Origin: Tritrichomonas foetus
Lineage: Eukaryota; Parabasalia; Tritrichomonadida; Tritrichomonadidae
Direction of reading: 5' to 3'
DNA length: 64,000 bases
Assembly: GCA_001839685.1 (NCBI GenBank)
Contig: MLAK01000589.1
Span: 32,604-96,603, forward strand
The notes beneath the pieces are model-generated. The model was not told where the DNA came from, ran no database searches, and worked only from the letters and a program-made list of their open reading frames with translations. Shown here piece by piece: positions 9,355 through 20,615 of this stretch. How positions within the stretch are numbered: position 1 is the first letter of the stretch; each line of letters starts with the position of its first letter. The position numbers and the translations under genes are program-made.

Positions 9355-12300
9355 ATGAGCGTTGATTCACCAAATGAAGGCGAGCAACCCAACAGTTTTT
9401 TTGGTGAAATCGACGCTCTTTTATCGACAGGAACCGAACAAATCCAAAATTTCCGATTTATTGACGCAGAAGACAATTTAGAGAAAGCATTTCTAATGGC
9501 AATTAAAAGCAAATATAAAGTTGGAATTGCTTATTCAAAATACTCACTCTCTCTTTTTTTGTCTCATCGAACAACAAAAAAATTTTCCGATTTCATATCC
9601 GAATTCAAAAAAACAGAATTATTTAAAGAATTCAATGATTCCATCGGAACTGCATTATTAGATGATGTTGAAAATTTTTATTTCAGAGTTAGTCAATATC
9701 TACAACCATATTTTTATATCAAAATGAATCCATTTCCTTTCATTTTACAAAAAGTTGAAAATGAAGCAAATATTGAACTCTCCAAACTAACAATTTACTT
9801 ACGATTGTTAAAAACTTGTAAAGATAGTTTCAAGAAAAACAGTATAGCTACTGACTTAAGTTCTTCTATATTCAATAATTTTGTAAACTATTATCTAAAT
9901 AAAATAAAAAATCATAAAAAGAAACTTAGAACAATAGACGAATCTAAATTTAAGGAGTTTGTTCAAATTGAAAGAATCTTTTTAAAAGGTGCAAATTTAA
10001 AACTTTTAGATAAATTTGAAAATGATGTTTTATTGGATTTTTTATCATCTGACTTCCTAAATAAACAATTTTATGCTTTGATTCGCTTAAATCGAAATAA
10101 AATTTTCAACAAGGAACTAATTGAACAATTGAATCATAGAAAGATCATCGATAAACTATTTGCGACCTTGCATCATGATTTAATTGTTCAATTTTCTACA
10201 TTTTTAGCCAAAATGTTTAGTTATGGTCAATATGAAGATCGTTACATTGAGCAACTTTGGGAATTAACGTTTCAACAAAGTGATTATATAAAAGATTATT
10301 TCTCTGTTTGGCCAACAATTATGAACTCAATTTCACAAAAAAGTCAAAAACTAGTATGGAATTTAATTTTAAACCAAACACCATACTTTACAGAGCCAGT
10401 CCTTTTATTTCTAAAGAAAGTTTCATATAAATGTGTTGACAAAAAGCCTGTTTTAGATATTCTATGGAATGCTGCAATTAGGAGTCATGATGGGGAAAAC
10501 TTTATAGACTGTATATACATGTATACTCCCAAAGATTCAGAAAATAGACGTCAATTGAAAATTCGATGTTTTGATTTGCTGAAAACTCCAGATGAAAAAA
10601 TGACAGAAAATTATGACAATACACTTTTTGCATTAAAGTTGTTAATGAAAATCTGGAAACATTTTGACTCTAAATCAACTAGAGAAGAACTTGATATTTT
10701 ACTTAATAATGTAAAAATAAGTCCAGTGAATGCATCAACATTTTTTGAATTAATTTCAAACATTTCATCTTTTCTTGATTCTCCATTTTCTGAAGAAGAA
10801 ATAAATTTATTAGAAGATCAAATATTGAAGGTAATTAAAGATAATTCTCAACCTGTTTTTGATTTTTTCATTTGCTTGCTTAAAAATAGCAAAAGCAAGC
10901 TTTTTACTCAAGAAACTTTACTTTTACTAATTAAATGGTTCTCAAATTTACAAAATATAAATGAAATTACTTTTAAATTAATTAAGCACATCTATAAGAG
11001 AATTAATTTTCAAAATAAAGTATCTAGTTTAGAAAACATTTGGAATTTACTGTTTAGAACTGAAATTCCTGATGTTGCTTGCTATTTAGTTAAACTTTAT
11101 GGTGAACAAAATTCGAATATCAAAGAGTTTATTGATAATTGCCTACGGAAAATTGATTGTTTTGGAGCTCTGTCTGCTTTAAAAATGCTTATTATTGAAA
11201 TCGAAGAACCTTTGGATCCAGAAAACTATAATATTAAACGCAATATTTATACGGGATATAAAGATATACTTACAATTAATTTATCTAAAGATTATATTGG
11301 AAAAGTTAAGATACCAAAAGATACATCTTATCAAACATTTCGTGCAATAATTAAACGATTAACAAAAGCCAAAGATTCTGAAATCACTTTAATGTCACTT
11401 CAAGAAGAATTAAATAATTCTTATCATTTTCGCGATAATGAAACAATAAAAGTATTTATTTCCAAGGATTCTGATTCAACTGAACCAAAAAGATTGGAAA
11501 AATCTGATTTACCATCTTTCATTTTACTAAATCATCGAGAACATTTGAAAAGTTTAATTAAAATTGGAAATAATAAAAGGGATTTACATATATGTGAAGC
11601 TGCACTGGATTTATTAAATTATTTACCCATTGATGAAGAAGAAATTACAAATTTGAAAACCAAATCCGATTTATTCGATATTTCACAGCCATTTTTATTC
11701 ATTTATAGAATTAATTTACTAGCAAATTTAATTAATGATGATGATTTTGAAGTTTTACAGAATTTATATCAATCAAATCTTTATTCACAATTAATGCTAA
11801 CATTATTTGAAATTCCACAAAATATTTTTAGTAAAGATGAATATTTTGATCTATTTTTGGATACAATTGTAGAAATTAATCGAAGAGGAAGGGAATCTGA
11901 ATTTAAGAAATTTCAAAAGAAAATTTTGAAAAAAATAGCAAATCATGATACAATTTTATCTTTAATTAATAATATTTTAGAAGAAGAGAAAAAATTAATA
12001 ACTAATGATGATCGAATTATTGATTTTTTGCAACTGTTAGTATTTTTTACCCAAAATGACAAGAAAATTTTAATTACCCATACAAAATTTCCAGAGTTAT
12101 TTGATTCTTTAATATTTAATGAAAATAAAAACATTAGAATCAACTTTTTCAATCTTTTAACACATATAAATCTCAAAAAAATTTCTAGTTTTATTTTATC
12201 ACGCCTGCAATTAAGTAAAGATGGTCGATGTTATGAATTTTTTGAATTAGTAAAAAGAATGTGTAGATCATCCAAGAAGAAACAATATATATTTGATGCT

Positions 12301-15300
12301 TTAATCGATTCATTCAATGGAAATTTATTAATTACTAAAAATGTCACAATTCAAAGTAAAGATCAATATTTGATTGAGGCTGTAAATGATCTTTGTTCAA
12401 CTGTTGCAGATCAAGAATATATAACTGGGATTATTGAAAACATTTATGAACTATTTTCTAATATTGAAATCTCGAATCCAGAATTACTTCTGCATTTATT
12501 GGTTGATAAAATAGTTTTTAATGTTAATCGATATGTTTTCACGCCGAGCATCCTTTTCCCACTTCTTAAAAGAATCCTTGATAGGCATAAATCTTTATTT
12601 TTGCCATTAGTTAAATCTCTTACAAAGATCAATCAATCCCTCCCAGAATTACAAAGTTCTGGTTCTTTTTTAAGTTCTGAACAGCATGATAAAGGAATTA
12701 ACAATCTTGGCTGTACTTGTTATTTAAATTCATCTCTTCAACAATTATTTAGAATTCAACCAATAAGAGATGCAATTTTTGCATATGATCCACAAAAAGT
12801 TGGTGAAACTTCAAAATTGAATAAAATTAATACTGATAGTATTGATGAAGATTGGCTCTGTCAATTACAATTGATGTTTGCTCATTTGAAATATTCCCCA
12901 TTGGCTTCAATTGATGCAAACAACTTTGTAAAGAATTGGAGAATGTATGGTGATGAACCAATTGATCCAAATGAGCAACAAGATGCTGTTGAATTTATCA
13001 CGATTTTGCTTGATCGACTTGATGAAATTTTACCTGGAAAACCAATATCAAAAGCGATTAGAGGTCAAATTATTCACACAACAAAACAAATTAATGGAGA
13101 TTATGAATCAATAGCTCATGAAAGTTTTATTACTTTTGCCTTAGAAGTTAAAAAAAAAACGTGTTTTGGGGAATCTTTTGATGTTTTCTTGGAACCTGAT
13201 ATTTTTGATGGAACTAATCAATATCGAGCTGATGAGATTGGTCTTATTGATGCATCAAGAAGTCATGCAATCAGCAAAGCTCCAAAGTTTATGATTTTCC
13301 AATTAAAACGCTTTGATTTTGATTTATCAACTTTAAAGAAAAAGAAAATAAATACGCAATTTAAAGTCGAAAAAATAGTTGACATCTCAAAAGTTTTTGA
13401 AAATCAACAACTTGTTGACCCAGTATTATATGAATTATGCGGAATTATTCAACATTCCGGAAATGCTGATGGTGGCCATTATTATAGTTATATTAAAGAA
13501 AATGAACAGTGGAAAGAGATTAATGATTCAACTGTGAAACTTGTTGATGAAGAAATTGTTTTGAGTAAAGCAACAGGTGGTTCAGAATCCAAACGATTTT
13601 ATGACCCTGTATCGCGAATGACAAAACAGTCTACGGTAATGCGATCCGAGTCGGCATATATATTATTTTATAAACTCAAAAAAGGAAACTTATATGAGAA
13701 ACATAATAAAATCGAAAATTTCAATAACAATGAAACTACTGAAATTAAGGAGTTGGATGAACCTATTGTTTTAATGCCTGAAAAAATGTTAAGAGAATTT
13801 TTCCATCAAATGAAATTGATAATATTGAAAAATGTTTTGTTTACAACTGATTACATCGATTTGATCGATTATATTTCAAATAGTGATTCATATGACACAT
13901 TCCCATTCCTATTTCAATTTACTATTCGAGCAATTGGATCTTCATCTAATAAATACAATAGTTCATCAATCATTCAAACTACTTTAACTAAAGCGAAATC
14001 GAATCGTGAATTTGCAATGTTTATTGTAAAGAATCATGAAATGCTTGTTGAATCATTATTTAATTATACTGATGAGAAGCAACTTTCTATATGTTGTAAT
14101 ATTGCAAATACAGCATTAGCAACTGTTGGAAAAGAAGGGAAAATATTAATTGATGCAATTACTGAAAAAGAAGAAGAAATTATTAATCATTGGTCTAATA
14201 TTTATTATATTTTAAATCCAGTTTTTTATTATTTTGTCTATATCGAAGCAAAAAAAGATATTTCAGAAGCAGGGAATCATAACAATAATGATAAAATTAA
14301 TAGTGAAAAATATCTTTCTTTTCTACTCCGTTTATTGAAAAATGTCATGAGTGGAGAAATCAAAGTGAACCCAAAGAAAGTTAATATGTCACTTGTCTTT
14401 CGAATAATAAAGTATATTCTAATGAACCACAATGATGATGAATCTTATTATAATTTGGTAAAGAAAGAAATATTTAATATTGAATTTTTGAAATATTACT
14501 CTCAAAGTGATAAGCACACATTTGATTTTACCGCTTTAGTTGTCTACTTCATCAAAGAAAATAAAGAAATAACTAATAAATATTTAAATATAATTGAATC
14601 AGAAACTGACATGCCACCGAATATTCTAGCTTCACATTTCGCCAATTTTATTGCACTTAAGGATAGTTTAACTTCTTATAGAGTAAATTGGATTCTTACC
14701 CATATCAGTAATCTTGAATGGGATAATAACGATATTGAATTATTCTTCAAAACTGCTGCAACAAATTTGAAACAAAATCGAGGCGCTTCTACAAATAATA
14801 AAAATATTGGTAAAAATTTGACACAGTTTGAAATAGATTTTAAAAATGATTTCGCGATAGGTGAAAACAATGAGGATTTTGATCCAACTCCACTTTTTGA
14901 AAAAGAGTCTCCATCTTGGTTAAAACAATGGCTAATTATCGATGATGAATCAATTCGTTCATCATGTGCATCATTTATATATTCTTTATTTCCTTCATTC
15001 CCGAAATTTAAATCCGGGTTTATCACAATAAAACCGAATTTAGAAAATCGAGATGATATAATTCATTCAGGTTCAGAACATGAAAAAGTTTGCATTAGAA
15101 AACTCTTCAATATTTTAATAAACTTACAAAAAGATTTAATCACTGTTTCAAAAAATGTTGCTGCAAATATTGATGATTATAATTCTGAGCTTGACCTTCC
15201 AACAAACACTTATTTTGAGCTTTTAACATGGGCCAGTTTTTATTATTATGATTCCAATCTAAAAAGTTATTCAAATAACTTTTCAAAACTTGTAACAACT

Positions 15301-16671
15301 TTAAGCAGCCTAAAAAATGGTGTTCGACATGGTGTGATTGATCTAATTCAATTTATTAGCTATTCATATCCATCTTTAATTAATTCCAGTAATGTGAGTA
15401 TTTATTTAACTGCCATTTCTAAGTTCCCTTCTAATTCTGACTTTTCAAGTCATTTAATAAATGTTTCTATTTATTTATTCCCAATTATTATACCAATTGC
15501 AAGTAAAATTGATCAGCAGCTTCTTAAATCCAAATTTATCAAACTTTGTTTCAAAAAATTTTTCAATGAAAATTGTAATCAAAGTAAGCAATTAATTGAT
15601 TTAATAAAAAATATGAAGAAATCTGAGATACTATGTAAATTGGTATGGAAAAAGAGAACAACATGGGGAAGCTGTTCTTCTCTATTAACTGTGACAACAG
15701 AATTATTAACAGATGGTTGGCATTCAGCCAAATTATTCAGAGATATGAATTGTCATACATCAATAATTAATACTTTTGTTACACAATATGAAGGATCAAC
15801 AGTTAGTTACAAAAAATGGGAAACTATGCTTTCCATTCTTCATGACTATAATCAAATTTTATTTGAAATGAATCACAATGATAAAAAATTTGGGAGAGAA
15901 TATAAAAAATCATTTCTAGACTTGTGGAAACAACCTTCAAATTCCAAATTATTCAAAATTCTATATAAATCTTTAATTGATTCTCCTGATGATTTTACAG
16001 GGAAATGTTTGCTGGTTTTGAATGATGTTTTTAATTCAAAATCGAAGGAATTTCAAATATTTTTAAATGACATTAACTGTAAAGAAAAAAGCAAAGACAT
16101 CACAATGCAGATTTATAAAAATATTAAAGGCACTTTTCTCCTTAGCTTTGCAAAATTAAGAATTAGCATCATTCATATTCAAAGTAATAATAATGATGAG
16201 AAGGAATCTTTTCTTATCAATGAAATCAAGTGTGTTCATAAATGTATGATCTTTAGACACGAAATTCTTTCGATGTTTCTTGAAATAATTCCAAACAAAA
16301 ATTCTAGATCATTAATTTTATCAGAATTTTTCACCAATGTCTTGGATTTAGACCAATACAATTTTCAATTCCTTAAAGAAAATAAAGAATTTATTCAGAA
16401 AAATTGGGTTTCACATCTATCTCATCTGATTCAAGAGGAGATGAATGAAATTACGCAATTTACAAAGAAAGACTATTTTGTTGCATTAGTACCAAAGCTG
16501 ATCAATGCTGAAAAATGTCTTTTATTGATGCTAAACAAATTAAATAAGAGTCAGATTACAATGAACCAAGAAACTATTAAAAACTGTCTAAATATAGTGA
16601 AAGGGAAAGAAGAGAAGGAATTGAATGAATTTCGAGATATTGCAAACAAATTATTAGTTTTATGTAAATAA
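9355..16671 (+). CDS. Giant ubiquitin-specific protease (USP9X/24/34-like, family C19)
   Basis: 2,438 residues from the ATG at 9355; the frame is open further upstream but has no earlier ATG. It removes ubiquitin from proteins. A long helical-repeat N-terminal region (about 1-1110) precedes the catalytic domain at about 1115-1450. The Cys box reads GINNLGCTCYLNSSLQQL with catalytic C1122; the His box reads GGHYYSYI with H1375, followed by N1390-D1391 in EINDST. LQQLFRIQPIR after the Cys box is typical of the USP9X/24/34 branch, as are the long helical arms on both sides (a further ~1,000 residues). The residue two before the catalytic Cys is Cys where Asn or Ala is usual. The gene ends 128 bp from the convergent RBR gene. 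No membrane segments are seen. Confidence 0.9.
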   Translation: MSVDSPNEGEQPNSFFGEIDALLSTGTEQIQNFRFIDAEDNLEKAFLMAIKSKYKVGIAYSKYSLSLFLSHRTTKKFSDFISEFKKTELFKEFNDSIGTALLDDVENFYFRVSQYLQPYFYIKMNPFPFILQKVENEANIELSKLTIYLRLLKTCKDSFKKNSIATDLSSSIFNNFVNYYLNKIKNHKKKLRTIDESKFKEFVQIERIFLKGANLKLLDKFENDVLLDFLSSDFLNKQFYALIRLNRNKIFNKELIEQLNHRKIIDKLFATLHHDLIVQFSTFLAKMFSYGQYEDRYIEQLWELTFQQSDYIKDYFSVWPTIMNSISQKSQKLVWNLILNQTPYFTEPVLLFLKKVSYKCVDKKPVLDILWNAAIRSHDGENFIDCIYMYTPKDSENRRQLKIRCFDLLKTPDEKMTENYDNTLFALKLLMKIWKHFDSKSTREELDILLNNVKISPVNASTFFELISNISSFLDSPFSEEEINLLEDQILKVIKDNSQPVFDFFICLLKNSKSKLFTQETLLLLIKWFSNLQNINEITFKLIKHIYKRINFQNKVSSLENIWNLLFRTEIPDVACYLVKLYGEQNSNIKEFIDNCLRKIDCFGALSALKMLIIEIEEPLDPENYNIKRNIYTGYKDILTINLSKDYIGKVKIPKDTSYQTFRAIIKRLTKAKDSEITLMSLQEELNNSYHFRDNETIKVFISKDSDSTEPKRLEKSDLPSFILLNHREHLKSLIKIGNNKRDLHICEAALDLLNYLPIDEEEITNLKTKSDLFDISQPFLFIYRINLLANLINDDDFEVLQNLYQSNLYSQLMLTLFEIPQNIFSKDEYFDLFLDTIVEINRRGRESEFKKFQKKILKKIANHDTILSLINNILEEEKKLITNDDRIIDFLQLLVFFTQNDKKILITHTKFPELFDSLIFNENKNIRINFFNLLTHINLKKISSFILSRLQLSKDGRCYEFFELVKRMCRSSKKKQYIFDALIDSFNGNLLITKNVTIQSKDQYLIEAVNDLCSTVADQEYITGIIENIYELFSNIEISNPELLLHLLVDKIVFNVNRYVFTPSILFPLLKRILDRHKSLFLPLVKSLTKINQSLPELQSSGSFLSSEQHDKGINNLGCTCYLNSSLQQLFRIQPIRDAIFAYDPQKVGETSKLNKINTDSIDEDWLCQLQLMFAHLKYSPLASIDANNFVKNWRMYGDEPIDPNEQQDAVEFITILLDRLDEILPGKPISKAIRGQIIHTTKQINGDYESIAHESFITFALEVKKKTCFGESFDVFLEPDIFDGTNQYRADEIGLIDASRSHAISKAPKFMIFQLKRFDFDLSTLKKKKINTQFKVEKIVDISKVFENQQLVDPVLYELCGIIQHSGNADGGHYYSYIKENEQWKEINDSTVKLVDEEIVLSKATGGSESKRFYDPVSRMTKQSTVMRSESAYILFYKLKKGNLYEKHNKIENFNNNETTEIKELDEPIVLMPEKMLREFFHQMKLIILKNVLFTTDYIDLIDYISNSDSYDTFPFLFQFTIRAIGSSSNKYNSSSIIQTTLTKAKSNREFAMFIVKNHEMLVESLFNYTDEKQLSICCNIANTALATVGKEGKILIDAITEKEEEIINHWSNIYYILNPVFYYFVYIEAKKDISEAGNHNNNDKINSEKYLSFLLRLLKNVMSGEIKVNPKKVNMSLVFRIIKYILMNHNDDESYYNLVKKEIFNIEFLKYYSQSDKHTFDFTALVVYFIKENKEITNKYLNIIESETDMPPNILASHFANFIALKDSLTSYRVNWILTHISNLEWDNNDIELFFKTAATNLKQNRGASTNNKNIGKNLTQFEIDFKNDFAIGENNEDFDPTPLFEKESPSWLKQWLIIDDESIRSSCASFIYSLFPSFPKFKSGFITIKPNLENRDDIIHSGSEHEKVCIRKLFNILINLQKDLITVSKNVAANIDDYNSELDLPTNTYFELLTWASFYYYDSNLKSYSNNFSKLVTTLSSLKNGVRHGVIDLIQFISYSYPSLINSSNVSIYLTAISKFPSNSDFSSHLINVSIYLFPIIIPIASKIDQQLLKSKFIKLCFKKFFNENCNQSKQLIDLIKNMKKSEILCKLVWKKRTTWGSCSSLLTVTTELLTDGWHSAKLFRDMNCHTSIINTFVTQYEGSTVSYKKWETMLSILHDYNQILFEMNHNDKKFGREYKKSFLDLWKQPSNSKLFKILYKSLIDSPDDFTGKCLLVLNDVFNSKSKEFQIFLNDINCKEKSKDITMQIYKNIKGTFLLSFAKLRISIIHIQSNNNDEKESFLINEIKCVHKCMIFRHEILSMFLEIIPNKNSRSLILSEFFTNVLDLDQYNFQFLKENKEFIQKNWVSHLSHLIQEEMNEITQFTKKDYFVALVPKLINAEKCLLLMLNKLNKSQITMNQETIKNCLNIVKGKEEKELNEFRDIANKLLVLCK

Positions 16672-16799
16672 CTTTTCTTTACCTATTCTGATTTTCTTTT
16701 TATCAATTTTTTACTATTTCTCACTTTAAATTATGAATGAAATAATACAACATGAAAAATGTATCGAAACCTATTTATTGACAAACAGTAATGAAAAAA

Positions 16800-19700
16800 T
16801 TAAATTGTTTCTTCAGCAGCTTGAAAATAACCACCATGCTTTTCATAAAGATGTGCATAGCAATCATCAATATTTTTAAATCCTTCGCCGCAAATATAAC
16901 ACCAAGAACACCCGCATGGACATGTGATTCTATTACATCCACTTTCTTTAAAAGATGCTCGTTCACAAAACGGGCATTTCCTGATAAGAAGTTTATATCC
17001 TTTCGGACAATTAGCTTCGAAATGATGCCACTCATGGCATTTGGCGCATAAAATGTTATAACATGATGGTATTTTACAAAATACACTCTGATTTTTGCTT
17101 TTAGGCTTGCGGAAAAATGCGGTTGGATGGTCTGGACATCGTGCAAACATGTAATTATGCATAAAAATAGTGGAATAAAAGACACCTTTGAGATATTTAT
17201 CAATCAACATTTCAAATTCACAATCTTCAAAACAAAGATTGAAAATAATTAATCCATAAGGAATTGATGGAAAATATTTTTTGGTTTCTTTATCGTAATC
17301 AGAATCCATAATCGGTATTGATGGTAATTTTTCTTTGATCGAATCAAAATCATTCTCTGGAATAAATCTTTGAATAGTATCTCTTAGTGAGTTTTTGATA
17401 CAATTTTTACAGATACTTTTGACGACAACAGACTCATCTTTGCAATAACAACTGAGTTTCATTAATGTGTATTCTCCAATTTGATTTTCATTGCATAAAA
17501 ATGAGCAACCAAATATATTTTCATCGTATTCCATTTTTTGCGGATTTTTTCTAAGAATTGAAAAAACTTTTTCTTCATTTTCTTTTCTTGTAACAATAGC
17601 ATTGTATGTTGTACTAAAATACATGTCATCAGGTAAAACAACATTACTTAAATCAGAAGCACCAACTTTATAAGCATTATATGTGATATTAAAACTATTA
17701 GTTTCTAAATATCGATATAAATTGTGAAGACAATTCCATTCTCCTTTAAACGAATTTTTATTGGAAGTGACATTGGGATGGTATTTATTAAACCATTCTT
17801 TAATGCTACGAGAGGAATCTTCAAATTCTAAAAGAGCTGGAGGAAAGTGGAAATTTGGTCCAATGAAATGACCTGAACAAATTTTTTGTATATAATTTTG
17901 ATAATGGCATATTTCTGCCCACGAATTGATATAAAAATTCAAATCATTTTGATGATAATATTCTTTGTCAATTAGAGCTAATATAATTTGTTTTTTATAA
18001 TTTATATTTTGATAAAGCCATGATATTCTAATAGGAGGTTTTTTTATGATCAATAAATTGATATTTTCGACCATATATGATAAAGTCTTATGATTAATTG
18101 AAATGAAATATGACTTGTCATGTAAAACCTTGATTTCCTCATCCTCATCATTATCATCCTGTTCATCTTCATTATCTTCATCAGGATTGCAGAACAAAAC
18201 ATTAGTTTGATAATCTTGTATACCATTATTATATATTTCAATACCAATTTGCAATTTTCTATCAAAATAAACTAGTGATCGGAATGCAAATGGCCATACT
18301 TTAATTGCATGTTTTAAACTAACATCATCTGTGATTCCTGAATAAGTTATAAAAAATTTGTTATGGTCTTCGATTAAATAAAACCTATTTGTCCTTTCAT
18401 ATGAATCATAAATTTCATAACAAAATGTTCTAAATAATGGATGGTAGCATTGCTCTGGTATTTCAAGTGAAGAAACTACTAACCTCGATTCATTATCAGA
18501 AAAACAATTAATTAATTTCCCACCTATATTAATCACATATATTTTTTCTCTTAAAAATATACCATTTTTTATAATTCGTGTTAAGGGAAATGTGCACCCA
18601 TTGGAATAAAGAATTTGGTGATCTCCAAATATAGTAGGTGGTCGTTGAATTCTATGAAACTTATATTCTATTGGACAAATTATATAAGTATATGTTTTTA
18701 TAAGTTTCCAAAAATTGTTCACCTGTATCCATTTATATAAATTCTGAACTGTAGTTTTTAGTGAATAATTCCCAACAATTAATTTATAAATTGGTAAAAT
18801 ATATTCTAAAAGTTTCACATTATCTTCAATATGAAATATTTCGTAATGTGCCACTGATGAAAAATCATCAGTTTTTACCTTCCCAATATATTTGTGCCAA
18901 TTTTCAAAATCTATTACTTTTTCACCATGACAAATTAGAAAGCTCAATATTATTGCAAATAAAGTAGCATAATTATCATCAAAGTTAGATGTGAATTTCA
19001 ACACAATAAGGAGAAAATCTTTGGAGAGTTTGCAATTTTTAAGTAATGGAATATTAAATAATATTCCATTTTTCTTTTGAAATACAAGTTCCTTTAATCT
19101 TAAAAAAATCAAACTAAATGTATTCTCACCTATAATAGTGCCAATGTTTGGAATTGTTATTAGATCAATACCACATTTTTGATATATATGATATAATAAG
19201 GCCATTCCATCCAAGCGGTTAGATGATAAAAATGTTTGGAGTTCTACAATATATGGCTTGTTTGAGATAATTATTAGATTCTTTACATCGTTGGTGTCAT
19301 GTCCAAGTAAGTATTGAATAGTTTTTATTAAATTAAAACTATTTTTCTTTTTTTCTTTCCATAAAGAATCAAAGTGTCGAATATCGATTACTACATTAGA
19401 AAAATTATTTGATTTTATTAGATCTGTATTTTTATGATTTACAGTTATTAGTTTACTGATTTTAGGTTGCAATTCGGTTATTTTTGAAACAAATTCCCAA
19501 TCTTTTTCATCTCGAATCTCATAAGGGATAATGTCATGAAATGTGTATAACTTTTGAATTCTATGAACATACTTTATCGGATTTTCGGAGAGGCCTGGCT
19601 TTAAAAGTGATTCGAATAGAAATGACTCTATTATTGCTTTAGGGGATTTTGTTATACATAACGATTCTTCTTTGAATGAATGACAAACATTGATGATTGC

Positions 19701-20615
19701 TTTTTGGGATTTATCCTTACTTTCAACAACTTTGATATTAATTCTCTTGGTTGTGCTTTGAAAATATGTAAAATTGGAAAAAATTTTTGGTAGTTCTTTG
19801 CAATAATAAAAGAGCATGCATTTCTGCGAATGTAAATATAACGATAATATTTTACCTTCGAATGATAAGCTCTTTTGAATATCAAATAAAAAGTAGCAAT
19901 TACCCTTTTTGTAATAGTTTGAGAAAATAATCTCTTGGAAAGCATATTCTTGAGGAACAATATAGATAACTGACTTTAATAATGGAAAAATGATCTTTTT
20001 GTCATCATTGAAAACTAAAAAATCATCATTATAGTGATTATATGTTTCACAATAATTAGAATATGATTGAGTATCGGTAATGATAAATAGGATAGATTTC
20101 ACCTGCGTGATTCGAGATAATAAATGATTGATTAATAAATCATGATCAAAGGTATCAGGTTCAAAACAAGATGGCTGAGTAAAAATATCTATTTTTTGTC
20201 GTTCAAAATAAAAATTATCGATTTTAATTGAATAATATGGGGATTCATCTATTGCAAACGTGGAAAGACACTTATTGAAAATAAGTAAATTATAGTAGTC
20301 ATTTTTGTGACTCAAAATATCAATTCCAAGCACTCCAAAAGAATGAAGATCAGCAAAAAATTGTTGTAAATTTTTTGGTCTTGTTGAATGTAAAACAAGA
20401 AATCTTTGAAAGTTAGAAAAAGCTTTTTCTAAAATGATAATTGCATCTTTCTGTTTTTCTACAAATTTAACATTCTTGAGAAGTTCAATAAATTTAACAA
20501 AAGGAATTTTTGGATTAGGTTCCAGACCTCGGTGCTTCAAAGCTTGACAAAATGAATTTATTGATTGATCAAGCTTCTTGCGACAATTTTCAAGATTTGG
20601 TTCTTGAAACGTCAT
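16800..20615 (-). CDS. RBR-type E3 ubiquitin ligase with long unassigned N-terminus
   Basis: 1,271 residues. The last ~230 carry a RING-between-RING module: a degenerate RING1 (CYCKDESVVVKSICKNC), an IBR with RCPDHPTAFF and CYNILCAKCHEWH, and a RING2 (KCPFCERASFKESGCNRITC, then CGCSWCYICG). By alignment with HHARI the thioester Cys is C1227 in SGCNR. RBR ligases pass ubiquitin through this Cys. The N-terminal ~1,000 residues have no recognised fold and contain an acidic run (EDNEDEQDDNDEDEE) near 820. Plant DEAH-helicase/RBR fusions have a similar layout, but no P-loop or DEAH box is visible here. The ATG sits in GTCACTATG, possibly a leader of only a few bases. Confidence 0.85.
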   Translation of the reverse strand: MTFQEPNLENCRKKLDQSINSFCQALKHRGLEPNPKIPFVKFIELLKNVKFVEKQKDAIIILEKAFSNFQRFLVLHSTRPKNLQQFFADLHSFGVLGIDILSHKNDYYNLLIFNKCLSTFAIDESPYYSIKIDNFYFERQKIDIFTQPSCFEPDTFDHDLLINHLLSRITQVKSILFIITDTQSYSNYCETYNHYNDDFLVFNDDKKIIFPLLKSVIYIVPQEYAFQEIIFSNYYKKGNCYFLFDIQKSLSFEGKILSLYLHSQKCMLFYYCKELPKIFSNFTYFQSTTKRINIKVVESKDKSQKAIINVCHSFKEESLCITKSPKAIIESFLFESLLKPGLSENPIKYVHRIQKLYTFHDIIPYEIRDEKDWEFVSKITELQPKISKLITVNHKNTDLIKSNNFSNVVIDIRHFDSLWKEKKKNSFNLIKTIQYLLGHDTNDVKNLIIISNKPYIVELQTFLSSNRLDGMALLYHIYQKCGIDLITIPNIGTIIGENTFSLIFLRLKELVFQKKNGILFNIPLLKNCKLSKDFLLIVLKFTSNFDDNYATLFAIILSFLICHGEKVIDFENWHKYIGKVKTDDFSSVAHYEIFHIEDNVKLLEYILPIYKLIVGNYSLKTTVQNLYKWIQVNNFWKLIKTYTYIICPIEYKFHRIQRPPTIFGDHQILYSNGCTFPLTRIIKNGIFLREKIYVINIGGKLINCFSDNESRLVVSSLEIPEQCYHPLFRTFCYEIYDSYERTNRFYLIEDHNKFFITYSGITDDVSLKHAIKVWPFAFRSLVYFDRKLQIGIEIYNNGIQDYQTNVLFCNPDEDNEDEQDDNDEDEEIKVLHDKSYFISINHKTLSYMVENINLLIIKKPPIRISWLYQNINYKKQIILALIDKEYYHQNDLNFYINSWAEICHYQNYIQKICSGHFIGPNFHFPPALLEFEDSSRSIKEWFNKYHPNVTSNKNSFKGEWNCLHNLYRYLETNSFNITYNAYKVGASDLSNVVLPDDMYFSTTYNAIVTRKENEEKVFSILRKNPQKMEYDENIFGCSFLCNENQIGEYTLMKLSCYCKDESVVVKSICKNCIKNSLRDTIQRFIPENDFDSIKEKLPSIPIMDSDYDKETKKYFPSIPYGLIIFNLCFEDCEFEMLIDKYLKGVFYSTIFMHNYMFARCPDHPTAFFRKPKSKNQSVFCKIPSCYNILCAKCHEWHHFEANCPKGYKLLIRKCPFCERASFKESGCNRITCPCGCSWCYICGEGFKNIDDCYAHLYEKHGGYFQAAEETI

